Source: DATGLG01 sp035294245
GTDB lineage: Bacteria > Pseudomonadota > Alphaproteobacteria > JACZXZ01
Assembly: GCA_035294245.1 (NCBI GenBank)
Contig: DATGLG010000025.1
Span: forward strand, 62,001 to 126,000
Direction: 5' to 3'
DNA: 64,000 nucleotides
The stretch's first letter is position 1; each line of letters opens with the position of its first letter. The translations under genes were made by a program, and so were the position numbers. Shown piece after piece: positions 9,514-18,394 of the stretch. The notes beneath the pieces are model-generated. The model was not told the DNA's origin. It saw only the letters and a program-made list of their open reading frames with translations, and ran no database searches.

Positions 9514-11409
9514 ATGACACCTCCCTCCGCTGAAGCCATCCACAAGCACAATGCCCGACGCTCCTGGCTGAGCCGCTTGCGGCCCGAGCAGGCCGGAACC
9601 GGCGAGCTCCGCGACTTCACCACCGATCTTCGCGTCATCATCCTGATCGGGATGGCGGCGCTGATCGGCGCGGTCGGCGCCTATGTCGCCTATGCCCTCC
9701 AATGGCTCATCGGGGTCATCACCAATTTCGCGTATTTCGGCCGCTTCGGCACCCATATGGTGTCGCCGGCGGGCACCCCTCTCGGCGTCTGGAGCGTCGC
9801 GATCCCCGTTATCGGATCGCTCATCGTCGGGTTCATGGCCCGCTACGGCTCCGAGAAGATTCGCGGCCACGGCATTCCCGAGGCGATCGAGGCGATCCTC
9901 ATCGGCGGCAGCCGGCTCGAGCCGAAAGTCGCCGTGCTCAAGCCTCTCTCCTCGGCGATCGCCATCGGCACCGGCGGTCCGTTCGGCGCCGAAGGCCCCA
10001 TCATCATGACGGGCGGCGCCTTCGGCTCGCTCTTCGCCCAGCTCTTCCATCTCTCCGCCGCCGAGCGGAAGACCCTTCTCGTCGCCGGCGCCGCCGCCGG
10101 CATGTCGGCGACCTTCAACACGCCCGTCGCCGCGGTGCTGCTGGCCGTGGAGCTGCTGCTCTTCGAATGGAAGCCGCGCAGCTTCCTGCCCGTGGCGACC
10201 GCCTCCGCCGTTGCCGCCGTCTTCCGCCCCATGCTGCTCGGGAGCGGAGCGCTCTTCCCGCTCCATACCGCGGTGGTGCTGCCCTGGTGGGGGCTCGTGA
10301 TCTGCGCTCTTGTCGGCATCTCCGCAGGACTCGTCTCGGGCGGGCTCACGGCGCTCGTCTATGGCTTCGAGGACCTGTTCCGGCACCTCCCCATCCATTG
10401 GATGTGGTGGCCCGCCCTCGGCGGCCTCGCGATCGGTATTGGCGGGCTGATCGCTCCGCGGGCTCTCGGCGTCGGCTACGACATTATCGGCGATCTTCTC
10501 CACAACAACCTGACCATCGGCGTGATCGTCGGTATCGTCCTAGTGAAGGCGTTCATCTGGTCGATCGCGCTCGGCTCGGGCACCTCGGGCGGCGTGCTGG
10601 CGCCGCTGCTCATCATGGGCGGCGCTCTCGGCGCCCTGGAAGGACACATCATTCCGGTGGGCGATCCCGGCTTCTGGGCGCTTCTGGGAATGTCGGCGAT
10701 CATGGGCGGCACCATGCGCTCGCCGCTCACGGGCATCATGTTCGCGCTCGAGCTCACGCGGGATCTCGGCGCGCTGTTGCCGCTCCTCATCGCCTGCTCG
10801 GCCGCCTTCGCCCTGACCGTGCTGCTGCTCAAGCGCTCGATCCTGACCGAGAAGGTGGCGCGGCGCGGCCATCACATCATGCGCGAATACATCGTCGATC
10901 CGTTCGAGATGATGCTCGTCGAGGACGTCATGGTGCGCGACGTCAACAGCCTGAAAGGCTCGATGCCCGTCGACGAGGCCGTCCGCTTCTTCAGCACGCC
11001 TACGAGCAACGGCGACGAGCCCAAGCGGCACAAGAGCTATCCGGTGGTCGATGCCCAGGGCCGCGTGCTCGGCATGGTGGCGCGTGCGGACGCCCTACGC
11101 TGGACGATGACGGGCTGGACCCAGGGCGCGACGCTGGCCGACATGGTGAGCGAGCAGACGGTGCTGAAAAGCTATCCCGACGAGCTGGTGGGCCGGCTTG
11201 CCGACCGCATGGCGATCGGCGATCACGGCCGCGTGCCCGTCGTCGACCGGAGCGACGGCCGCCTCGTCGGCATCGTCGCCCGCAAGGACTTGCTCCGCGT
11301 CCGCGCGCGCATGCTGGCGCTGGAGACGGACCGCAACTCGGTGATCGGCATTCGCCGCCGCAACGGAGCGGCGAAGCACGGCCATTCTAGGGCCGAGGCG
11401 GCGCAGTAG
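9514..11409 (+). CDS. clcA: ClC-family chloride channel/antiporter with CBS domains
   Basis: A 631-residue inner-membrane protein. The ClC core covers roughly residues 35-440: GHGIPE (118-123), GGPFGAEGP with the gating glutamate at E160, and GSGTSGGVLAP near 355. Two CBS domains follow (about 460-600), which usually bind adenine nucleotides and regulate flux. At the position of the ClC-ec1 internal proton glutamate (E203) I align a leucine (VLLAVELLLF), a substitution seen in channel-like or non-proton-coupled members. It overlaps the penicillin-binding protein gene tail-to-tail by 23 bp. Confidence 0.9.
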   Translation: MTPPSAEAIHKHNARRSWLSRLRPEQAGTGELRDFTTDLRVIILIGMAALIGAVGAYVAYALQWLIGVITNFAYFGRFGTHMVSPAGTPLGVWSVAIPVIGSLIVGFMARYGSEKIRGHGIPEAIEAILIGGSRLEPKVAVLKPLSSAIAIGTGGPFGAEGPIIMTGGAFGSLFAQLFHLSAAERKTLLVAGAAAGMSATFNTPVAAVLLAVELLLFEWKPRSFLPVATASAVAAVFRPMLLGSGALFPLHTAVVLPWWGLVICALVGISAGLVSGGLTALVYGFEDLFRHLPIHWMWWPALGGLAIGIGGLIAPRALGVGYDIIGDLLHNNLTIGVIVGIVLVKAFIWSIALGSGTSGGVLAPLLIMGGALGALEGHIIPVGDPGFWALLGMSAIMGGTMRSPLTGIMFALELTRDLGALLPLLIACSAAFALTVLLLKRSILTEKVARRGHHIMREYIVDPFEMMLVEDVMVRDVNSLKGSMPVDEAVRFFSTPTSNGDEPKRHKSYPVVDAQGRVLGMVARADALRWTMTGWTQGATLADMVSEQTVLKSYPDELVGRLADRMAIGDHGRVPVVDRSDGRLVGIVARKDLLRVRARMLALETDRNSVIGIRRRNGAAKHGHSRAEAAQ

Positions 11410-14400
11410 AGGCCTGCTGCGCCGCGGGCGTGGTCATCGCGACCTCGCGGTCCAGCAGCGGCTGGAAGATCGGCGCCAGCGACTTGAGGACCTGCACGGC
11501 GAGCGCGCTCGTGAAGCTGTACTTGGCCGCTTCCGGCCCGCGCACGTAAGCCGTGATCGTGCCGAAGAAGCGATCCCCGATATAGAAGACGAAGGTCGCG
11601 GTGCGGTCGACCGCGCGGGATTCGATCAGCCGGAGGCCGGGACCGAAGCGGTCGTAGCGATTGTCGCCCGTGCCGGTCTTGCCGCCGACCAGCACCGGCG
11701 TGCCGTCGGCCAGGGCGAAGGCCTTCTGCGCGCGCGCGCCGGTGCCGTGGGCCACCACGCCGGCAAGGGCGTGCCTGACGATCTCCGCCACCTCGGGCGC
11801 CAAGACGCGCCGCGGCGCTTGCGGCGTTGCGACCATGTCCGTCTCGTAGGGCGTGCCGGCGGCGAAGTCGAGCCGCTCGATGCGCGTCGTCGGCAGCCAG
11901 ACGCCGTCATTGACGATGATTCCCATGAGCTCGGCGAGGGCGTCGGGACGGTCGCCCGAGCTGCCGAGCGCCGTCGCGAGCGACGGCACGAGCTGGCCGA
12001 ACGGATAGCCGACCCGGCGCCAGTCCTGAAGAATCCGCGCAAAGGCGTCCTCTTCGAGGAGAATACGAATGCGGACGTCCTGCTTGCGCTTGCTGTGCGT
12101 CTTGAAGAGCCAGCTATAGGCCGCCTGGCGCTCATCCGCGCTGGCGCTCATGACCTCGGCGCGGGGGGCGCCCGGGTGCTTGTAGAGATAATCGACCAGC
12201 CAGAGCTCCAGGGGATGGATGCCGGCGAGATAGCCGCGATCCGCGAGGGAATACCGGTCGACCGCGTATTTGCGATAGAGCTCCTCGACCGCCGCGTCGT
12301 CGAGGGACATCCCCGGAAGCCTTGCGCGCAGAAACTCGCGGAACGCATCGATGCTTGCCTCGGGCCTGACGGAGCGGAACACGACGGCGAGCCGCCGCGG
12401 CACCGGCCGCGTCCGGCTGGCGAGCAGCGCCAGGGCGTCGGCGGCCGATAAGGCGTGATAGTCGTCGTAGAAGCGGTTGAGATATTCGCGCCCCTCCTGG
12501 TCGGCGAAGCGGCTGAGATAGACCTGGCGGTAGGCATCATGAGAATCGTGGAGGAGATCGTTGATGCCCTCCTCGTTCTGCCGGATGTAATAGCCGACGA
12601 TGTCCCGCATGATGCGGATGAAGGCGAGATTGATCGAATTCTCGAAGGCGTCCTCCACGGTCGGAACCATGCCGTTCTCGGACCGCTCGAAGTTCTGGAA
12701 GACCTGCATGCCGCCGCCGGTGAAGAACGCCTCGTTCGGGCTTGCCGAATAGCGCCGCTGCATCGCGGCTTCGAGCGTGGCGCGCAGGCTGCGGTCGGAC
12801 GCCTCGCTCAGATAGGCGGTCGTCCAGCGGGTGAGCGGGTCGTGCGCCTGCGCCGAGGCTTGCTGCAGCTCGGCCGCGGACTTCTGGTAATAGCGGTCAT
12901 GCAGCTTGGTGATGATGTCGAGATAGGTGACGAGGGTGCGCAGCTTGGCGGTCGAGCCGAGGATCAGCTTGGCGTTCGAGTTGATGTCGAAAGGCTCGTC
13001 GAGGCTGTCGGCATGGACCCGGACATAGTTCCGGTCGGCGCCCCGCTCGTAGAGCACGACGCTGTAATTGAGGGCGCGCGGATTCTCGGTGCCAAGGAGA
13101 TTGCGGCCCAGCATGCCATTGGCGCGGAGATGATCCGGGTCGCCGAGCTGCGCAAGGAACTCGGTGACGCGCTGCTGCGTCGGCTCGTCGATCGTGGTGG
13201 TGGCGGTGAGGTCCAGCCGATCGAGGCTGTAGAGGGTCGGAATGCGCAGCAGCGAGCTCAACTGGGTGCGCACGACGTCGACGGCCTTGCGCTTGGCGAA
13301 GAGCACGCTCGCGGGCAGCGGCGGCTCGGCGCGGAACTGCAGCTTCGCCGCCAAGGCGGCGTCCCGCAGCGGCTGTCCGATGACCTGCTCGCGGCCGAGA
13401 TACTGCAGATAGCTGTCGGTCAAGGCCTCGAGCGCGCCACGGTCGGCGATCAGGTAATAGGACGGACGCTGCTGAGCCAGCAGCAGGCTCAGGACCTGCT
13501 TGTAGATCCGCCCCTTCTGCGCCAGGGCGGCGGCGTCCTCGGCGGGTGAGGCGAGAACGCGATTGGCCGCGTCAAACTCGGTGCCGTACCAGGCCCACAG
13601 CCCATCGCCCAGGCCGATCACCTCGCCATAGCCCGGGCGCGAGCTGAGCGGCGTGGAATCGAGGTAAGTGGTCACGATGCGGCGCCGCGTCTGCAAGGTA
13701 TTCGGCCCATCCAGATAGGCCCGCGCCATGGCGGTCACCATCTGGCGCAGCTTTTCCTGGACGCTGCCGGTGCGGCCGCCCGGCGAGTGGCGAAACTTCT
13801 CGATCTGGGTCGCAAGCGTGCTGGCGCCGCCCTCCTTCAGTCGCGGATCACCCATCCCGGCGATGCGCCCGCCAACCGCGAGGGTGAAGCGCTTCCAGTC
13901 GACCGCCGGGTTGAGATTGGGATAGCGCTCATCCACGAGCCCGCGATTCTCGATGAAGAGCAGCGTATTGACCACAAGCGGCGGGATCGCGGCGAAGCTG
14001 CGATAGGTGCGCTCCGGATAGCGCGCCTCGTAGATCGGCTGCCCGCTGCTGTCGAGCAGGGTGAGGCCCGTATCCTGCTTCTCGCGGTAGATCGCATAGG
14101 CGCCGTTGTCGATGAAGCGGGCGAGCCGCGGCGACAGCCGAGCCTGGCGCTCGATCCCGAAGTGATGGGCGTCCAATGCCGTAATAAAGGATGGCAGCGC
14201 CGTATAGCCAAGGCGCTCGTCATAGGGGCCAGTCCGCGGATAGCGGATGTCGGCGCTGGGCCCGTCCGCGACCTTGAACGTCATGCCCTGGGTCAGCCGT
14301 GTGAAAAGCAGCGATTGCAGGTAGGATGTCTTGGCTTCCAGCTGAATCGCCCATACCACGCCGGCGACGATCACGGCATTGAGGGCCACCACCAGAAGGG

Positions 14401-14500
14401 GCTCGAGGAATGGACGGCGTCGCCGCTTCTTGCCTTCTTCGGCGGCTTCGCGGTCGGGGCGGGCCGGTTGCACCGGCTGCCGGAGAGTTAAGTCACTCAT
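11387..14500 (-). CDS. Divergent class A penicillin-binding protein (transglycosylase/transpeptidase)
   Basis: A 1037-residue bifunctional peptidoglycan synthase anchored by one N-terminal helix (about residues 33-52) after a basic tail. The GT51 glycosyltransferase has a reduced first motif, ENRGL (184-188), where the usual form is EDRxF; the catalytic Glu is kept. Its second motif is GGASTLATQ (224-232). The transpeptidase motifs are STAK near residue 517, SIN, and KTGTGDN near residue 940. The long insertions make it larger than typical PBP1a (about 800). It probably polymerises and cross-links peptidoglycan in the periplasm. Close relatives are uncommon, so its specific role is open. Confidence 0.85.
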   Translation of the reverse strand: MSDLTLRQPVQPARPDREAAEEGKKRRRRPFLEPLLVVALNAVIVAGVVWAIQLEAKTSYLQSLLFTRLTQGMTFKVADGPSADIRYPRTGPYDERLGYTALPSFITALDAHHFGIERQARLSPRLARFIDNGAYAIYREKQDTGLTLLDSSGQPIYEARYPERTYRSFAAIPPLVVNTLLFIENRGLVDERYPNLNPAVDWKRFTLAVGGRIAGMGDPRLKEGGASTLATQIEKFRHSPGGRTGSVQEKLRQMVTAMARAYLDGPNTLQTRRRIVTTYLDSTPLSSRPGYGEVIGLGDGLWAWYGTEFDAANRVLASPAEDAAALAQKGRIYKQVLSLLLAQQRPSYYLIADRGALEALTDSYLQYLGREQVIGQPLRDAALAAKLQFRAEPPLPASVLFAKRKAVDVVRTQLSSLLRIPTLYSLDRLDLTATTTIDEPTQQRVTEFLAQLGDPDHLRANGMLGRNLLGTENPRALNYSVVLYERGADRNYVRVHADSLDEPFDINSNAKLILGSTAKLRTLVTYLDIITKLHDRYYQKSAAELQQASAQAHDPLTRWTTAYLSEASDRSLRATLEAAMQRRYSASPNEAFFTGGGMQVFQNFERSENGMVPTVEDAFENSINLAFIRIMRDIVGYYIRQNEEGINDLLHDSHDAYRQVYLSRFADQEGREYLNRFYDDYHALSAADALALLASRTRPVPRRLAVVFRSVRPEASIDAFREFLRARLPGMSLDDAAVEELYRKYAVDRYSLADRGYLAGIHPLELWLVDYLYKHPGAPRAEVMSASADERQAAYSWLFKTHSKRKQDVRIRILLEEDAFARILQDWRRVGYPFGQLVPSLATALGSSGDRPDALAELMGIIVNDGVWLPTTRIERLDFAAGTPYETDMVATPQAPRRVLAPEVAEIVRHALAGVVAHGTGARAQKAFALADGTPVLVGGKTGTGDNRYDRFGPGLRLIESRAVDRTATFVFYIGDRFFGTITAYVRGPEAAKYSFTSALAVQVLKSLAPIFQPLLDREVAMTTPAAQQASTAPPRP

Positions 14501-14806
14501 GATCTTGCGGACGCCCTTCCGAACCTCCAGCGCTCCCGCCGGTCCGCTCAGGCGAGCGGCGAAGGAGCAGGGAGAAGCGGATCATTCATGTTGGCCGTGA
14601 CACACACTTGCGCCGCCAGCATCGGGCCTTATCGTTAATCTTGCCTGAAGAATTCTCCTTAAAGGGAAAAATGATCTCTGAAAGTCTACACTCAAGCGGC
14701 GGAAAAAACACCCTAATGCTCGACAAGAGAAGGCCTAAGAGTTTCCCCATGGCAGATTTGGGACGAGCGGGCCGCCCGCGGCGCCAACCTTAATAAACAT
14801 TAAACC
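14501..14806. other. Intergenic region, divergent promoters
   Basis: This 306-bp stretch separates the divergent penicillin-binding protein and DMT transporter genes. It is clearly more AT-rich than the flanking genes (for example TTAATAAACATTAAACC just before 14807) and should hold both promoters. A 61-codon frame at 14608-14793 has no family resemblance and is not called as a gene. Confidence 0.5.
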
Positions 14807-15703
14807 ATGAGCAGTATTGGGCTCCTCTCTCCTGGCGCGAACGTGCGGCATGGCATCCTTTGGATGCTGCTGACCTCGGTCTTCTTCGTCAGCCTGGATG
14901 CCACGGCGAAATACCTCACGCGCTCCTATCCGGTCATCGAGATCACCTGGGCCCGCTATCTCTTTCATTTCCTCTTCGTCGCGGTCTGGACGGGGCGCCG
15001 GTTGCCGGCGCTTTTGCCCCATGCGCGCTTCGGCATGCAATTCCTGCGCGGGCTTTTCCTGGTGGGGACGACGGTGATCTATTTTCTCGGATTGCGCTCG
15101 CTGCCGCTGCCGGACGCCACCTCGATCAATTTTCTGAGTCCGATTCTGGTGACGGCGCTCTCGGTGCCGCTCCTCGGCGAGCAGGTCGGGGTTCGCCGCT
15201 GGATCGGCGTGGCCTTCGGCTTCGCCGGAGCCGTCATCATCGTGCGACCCGATACCGGAGTCATCCAAGTCGCGGCCCTGCTCGTGATGGCCGCCGCGGT
15301 CCTGAACGCCCTTTACCAGATCACCACGCGCGTGCTCGGCCGCACCGATCATCCGGTGACGACCAATTTCTATAGCGCCCTCGTCGGCACGGCGCTGATG
15401 ACCCTCGGGCTCCCGTTCGTCTGGACCACGCCGAGCCTCGAAGGCTGGCTTCTGATGGCCCTGGCCGGGCTCTTCGGCAGCGTGGGCCATTACTGCCTGA
15501 TCAGGGCGTTCTCGGCGGCACCGGCCGTCGTCGTGTCGCCCTTCGGCTATGCCAGCCTGATCTGGTCGACCGGCTTCGGCTACCTCATCTTCGGCGATCT
15601 TCCCGATGGCTGGACCCTTCTGGGCGCCTTTATCATCATCGGGAGCGGCCTCTACATCTTCTACCGGGAGCAGGTGAAAAAAAGCGAATGGACAAAGAGA
15701 TGA
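14807..15703 (+). CDS. DMT superfamily transporter (two EamA domains)
   Basis: A 298-residue inner-membrane protein with about ten transmembrane helices arranged as two EamA repeats (residues about 14-145 and 160-290). The second repeat carries the family-like stretch LRSLPLPDATSINFLSPI at its boundary. Members export metabolites, amino acids or nucleotide sugars, or take up S-adenosylmethionine or riboflavin. The substrate cannot be assigned here. It is convergent with the lva-like operon. Confidence 0.85.
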   Translation: MSSIGLLSPGANVRHGILWMLLTSVFFVSLDATAKYLTRSYPVIEITWARYLFHFLFVAVWTGRRLPALLPHARFGMQFLRGLFLVGTTVIYFLGLRSLPLPDATSINFLSPILVTALSVPLLGEQVGVRRWIGVAFGFAGAVIIVRPDTGVIQVAALLVMAAAVLNALYQITTRVLGRTDHPVTTNFYSALVGTALMTLGLPFVWTTPSLEGWLLMALAGLFGSVGHYCLIRAFSAAPAVVVSPFGYASLIWSTGFGYLIFGDLPDGWTLLGAFIIIGSGLYIFYREQVKKSEWTKR

Positions 15704-15742
15704 TGAATATCTTTCACGCTCTTCAATAAGTTTAATGACGGA

Positions 15743-16132
15743 TCATAACTCGCGGTCGGAAAGATATTTGGGATTGCTCTCCCGCACGGCATCCAGCGCC
15801 GTGGTCAGAAGGTGCTCCGCCGCCGCGGCGTCCCCATCGAAGCGGCCGGCCCGGATCTCGGCGGCGAAGCGGCGATTCAAGCGCGTGAGGTCCTCCGTCA
15901 GACGGTCGGCCTCGGGCGCGGAGAGGGCCTCGCCCAGCAGCTTCGCCAGGCGCGCAAGCTCGGCGCCAAGCGGCGCCGCGCCCCGCTCGATCTCGCGCTG
16001 GGCATTGGCAAGGGCATTCACGATCATCAGGCCGTCATAGCGGAGCGCCGCCGGCAGCGCCGGCAGGATTTTCTGCTGCAAGACCTCGCGGGCGATGTCG
16101 AGGAGATCCGCCGCCGTCGGACGGTCACGCAT
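15743..16132 (-). CDS. lvaB: DUF6285 protein, LvaB-like accessory of the 4-hydroxyacyl-CoA kinase
   Basis: A 129-residue, mainly helical soluble protein starting MRDRPTAADLLDIAREVL. The start at 16132 lies inside the end of the upstream kinase gene (8-bp overlap), so translation is probably coupled. Small proteins of this type regularly follow APH-type kinases. In the P. putida levulinate pathway the equivalent LvaB is needed together with the kinase LvaA for full phosphorylation of 4-hydroxyvaleryl-CoA. The assignment rests on family resemblance and operon position; the exact partner role here is inference. Confidence 0.68.
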   Translation of the reverse strand: MRDRPTAADLLDIAREVLQQKILPALPAALRYDGLMIVNALANAQREIERGAAPLGAELARLAKLLGEALSAPEADRLTEDLTRLNRRFAAEIRAGRFDGDAAAAEHLLTTALDAVRESNPKYLSDREL

Positions 16133-17159
16133 GGGCACCTCCGTGCTCGATCGCGCGGATGAGAAGCAGCGACTCGAGCCGGAGCTCCGGCACGATCCGT
16201 GCAGTAAGCGCCAGCTCGAGCGAGCGATCGGCCCCCGAGAGATGGCGCTCGCCCTGCTGGAGCGCGATATAGGCCCAGCGCACATGGGCCATCACCTCCC
16301 AATAGGCGATGCTCTCGGGCGCGATGGCGCAGCCCGATTCGGCCTCGTAGCCGCGGTAGAAGGCGGCGCGGCTGCCGATCCCTCCGGCCTCCCGCCCGAC
16401 CGCGCCGAAGCGCCAGCAGCGGGCGCAAAACCAGCCGATATCCTCGCGGGGATCGCCCCAGGCCGAGAATTCCCAGTCGAGAATGGCGGTGAGCTCGCCG
16501 TCGGCGACGAGATAGTTGCCGGTGCGGAAGTCACCATGAACGAGGGTGAGCGTCGGGCAAGGCGGCTCGTTCCGCTCCAGCCAGCGGAGCGCCCACTCAA
16601 GGGCCGGATCGGGAACGCGATGCCCGTCGAGCCATCGCCGCATGCGCGCAATTGCCTGCTGCACCGGCGTCGGCGAGGGCGCGCGCAGGAAGGCGAGATC
16701 GCTGCGCGGCGGGCGAATGGCGTGGATGCGAGCGAGCTCGCGGCCCAGCCGCCCGGCTAAGGCATCGCCGACGCGCGGATCCTTGACCAGCCGATGCCCG
16801 GCGGAGACGCCCGGCGCAAGGCGCATCACGTGAAACGGGCGCCCGATCACGCTGCGCTCCGTGCAGAGCCAGAGCGGCTCGGGAACGGTTACGCCGGCGC
16901 TGCGCGCGGCACGGAGCAGCGCGAACTCGTCGGCGCGGCTCAGGCTCTCTTCGACGCCCTCCGTCGCCGAGGAGGTGCGCATGACAAGGGCCACGGCTTC
17001 GCCGTCGATCACCGCATCGAGACGCCAGTTCTCCTGCACCGCGCCGCCGCCCAAACGCGTCAGCGCCGCAATGCACACTGAGCGCGCACCGGATTCTCGT
17101 GCGATGAAGGCTTCGAGGGGCGCCCGGATCGCCTCGGCGCTCAGGCCCACGCCCGTCAT
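16125..17159 (-). CDS. lvaA: APH-family kinase, LvaA/ACAD10-11-type 4-hydroxyacyl-CoA kinase
   Basis: A 344-residue aminoglycoside-phosphotransferase-fold kinase. The catalytic loop is HGDFRTGN (H208-N215) with D210 as likely base, and the metal-binding DWE follows at 228-230. The GDPREDIGWFCARCWRFG block is characteristic of the acyl-CoA-linked branch rather than antibiotic kinases. In the lva pathway, and in the kinase domain of mammalian ACAD10/11, such enzymes phosphorylate the 4-hydroxyl of a 4-hydroxyacyl-CoA. It overlaps the dehydrogenase gene by 4 bp (ATGA) and lvaB by 8 bp, indicating one mRNA. Antibiotic resistance is unlikely given this context. Confidence 0.8.
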   Translation of the reverse strand: MTGVGLSAEAIRAPLEAFIARESGARSVCIAALTRLGGGAVQENWRLDAVIDGEAVALVMRTSSATEGVEESLSRADEFALLRAARSAGVTVPEPLWLCTERSVIGRPFHVMRLAPGVSAGHRLVKDPRVGDALAGRLGRELARIHAIRPPRSDLAFLRAPSPTPVQQAIARMRRWLDGHRVPDPALEWALRWLERNEPPCPTLTLVHGDFRTGNYLVADGELTAILDWEFSAWGDPREDIGWFCARCWRFGAVGREAGGIGSRAAFYRGYEAESGCAIAPESIAYWEVMAHVRWAYIALQQGERHLSGADRSLELALTARIVPELRLESLLLIRAIEHGGAHA

Positions 17160-18355
17160 CCCCAGGACCAGAAATCCATGCCTTCGTCGAGGAGATGGCG
17201 CGACAGCACCATCTTATGCACCTCGGAGGCGCCGTCGACGAGCCGCGCCTGGCGGGCATAGCGATAGAGCCATTCGAGGATCGTGTCCTTGGAGTAGCCC
17301 CTGGCGCCGCAAAGCTGGATCGCGGTGTCGATCGCCTTATGCAGGGTGTCGGCGACGGCCACCTTGGCCATCGAGACCTCCTTGCGCGCCTGATCGCCCT
17401 GGTCGAGCTTCCACGCCGCATGCATGGTGAGAAGCCGGCCGATATGGATCTCCATCGCGGCCTCGCCGAGGAGCCACTGCACGCCCTCATGGGCGGCGAG
17501 CGTCGTGCCGAAGGCTTCACGCTCGCGCACATATCCCGTTGCAATCTCGAGCGCGCGCTTCGACCAGCCGAGCCAGCGCATGCAATGGGTCAGCCGCGCG
17601 GTGCCGAGGCGAAGCTGCGCCACCTTCATGCCGTCGCCGACGCCCAAGAGGCGGTTCTCGTCGGGGATTTCGAGGCCGTCGAATTTGAGCTCGCAATGCC
17701 CGCCATGCTCCTCGGGCCCCATGATGGGGATGCGCCGCACCAGCTCCCAGCCGGGCTGATCCTTGTGGAAGAGGAAGGCGCTCAGGCCCTTGCGCGGATC
17801 GTCGGAGGTGCGCGCGATAAGGATAAAATGAGTAGCGCCATCGGCTCCGGTGATGAACCACTTATGGCCGTGGACGACCCATCTGTCGCCTTTCCTCACC
17901 GCCCGGGTGCGCATCATGCCAAGAGGGTCGGAGCCGGAGCCGGGCGGCGGCTCCGTCATGACGAAGGCGGAGCGCACCTTGCCGTCGATGATCGGCTGCA
18001 GCCAGCGCTCCTTCTGCGCCTCCGTGCCAACCTTCTCGAGGACGATCATGTTGCCGTCGTCGGGCGCCATGCAGTTGAACACGAGGGGGCCGAAGATCGA
18101 GCGCGCCATCTCCTCGTAGCAGGCAGCCATGCCGACGACGCCGACCCCCTGCCCGCCTCGCGCGCGCGGCATCTGGAAGCACCAGAGACCTGCCTCACGC
18201 GCCTTTGCGCGCAAGCCGGCCAAGAGCTCCGGGGCGATGTTCTCATGCGCGTCATAGCTCTCCCGCCTTCCCTCCAGGGGCAGGACGTGCTCGGCGACGA
18301 AGGCGCGGATGCGCTGGCGATAGGCGTCGATCTGCGGCGAGAGCGTGAAGTCCAT
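17156..18355 (-). CDS. lvaC: Acyl-CoA dehydrogenase, LvaC/ACAD11-type
   Basis: A 399-residue FAD-dependent acyl-CoA dehydrogenase-fold enzyme. The N-terminal helical domain, the middle beta domain (AFVMTEPPPGSGSDP near 133-148) and the C-terminal helical domain are all present. Where medium-chain dehydrogenases have the catalytic YEG glutamate, this protein reads LVDGASEVHK with D374, as in ACAD10/11 (ADGPDEVH). In the lva scheme this enzyme takes the 4-phosphoacyl-CoA, eliminates phosphate and yields the 3-hydroxyacyl-CoA. It is the third gene of the operon and overlaps the kinase by 4 bp. Ordinary beta-oxidation is possible but less likely. Confidence 0.82.
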   Translation of the reverse strand: MDFTLSPQIDAYRQRIRAFVAEHVLPLEGRRESYDAHENIAPELLAGLRAKAREAGLWCFQMPRARGGQGVGVVGMAACYEEMARSIFGPLVFNCMAPDDGNMIVLEKVGTEAQKERWLQPIIDGKVRSAFVMTEPPPGSGSDPLGMMRTRAVRKGDRWVVHGHKWFITGADGATHFILIARTSDDPRKGLSAFLFHKDQPGWELVRRIPIMGPEEHGGHCELKFDGLEIPDENRLLGVGDGMKVAQLRLGTARLTHCMRWLGWSKRALEIATGYVREREAFGTTLAAHEGVQWLLGEAAMEIHIGRLLTMHAAWKLDQGDQARKEVSMAKVAVADTLHKAIDTAIQLCGARGYSKDTILEWLYRYARQARLVDGASEVHKMVLSRHLLDEGMDFWSWG

Positions 18356-18394
18356 CGCGAGCTCCTTCTCGTACGTCCTGTGGTCGCCGCCGGG

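Noticed and set aside
9702..11390. 562-codon plus-strand frame inside clcA
   Set aside because: Frame-shifted shadow of clcA, Arg/His-rich with no motif.
14608..14793. 61-codon frame in the intergenic region before the DMT gene
   Set aside because: No ribosome-binding site, no family resemblance, and it crosses the expected promoter region.
16125..17159. Antibiotic (aminoglycoside) phosphotransferase
   Set aside because: The fold matches, but the operon partners and the GDPREDIGWFCARCW block place it with acyl-CoA-linked kinases.
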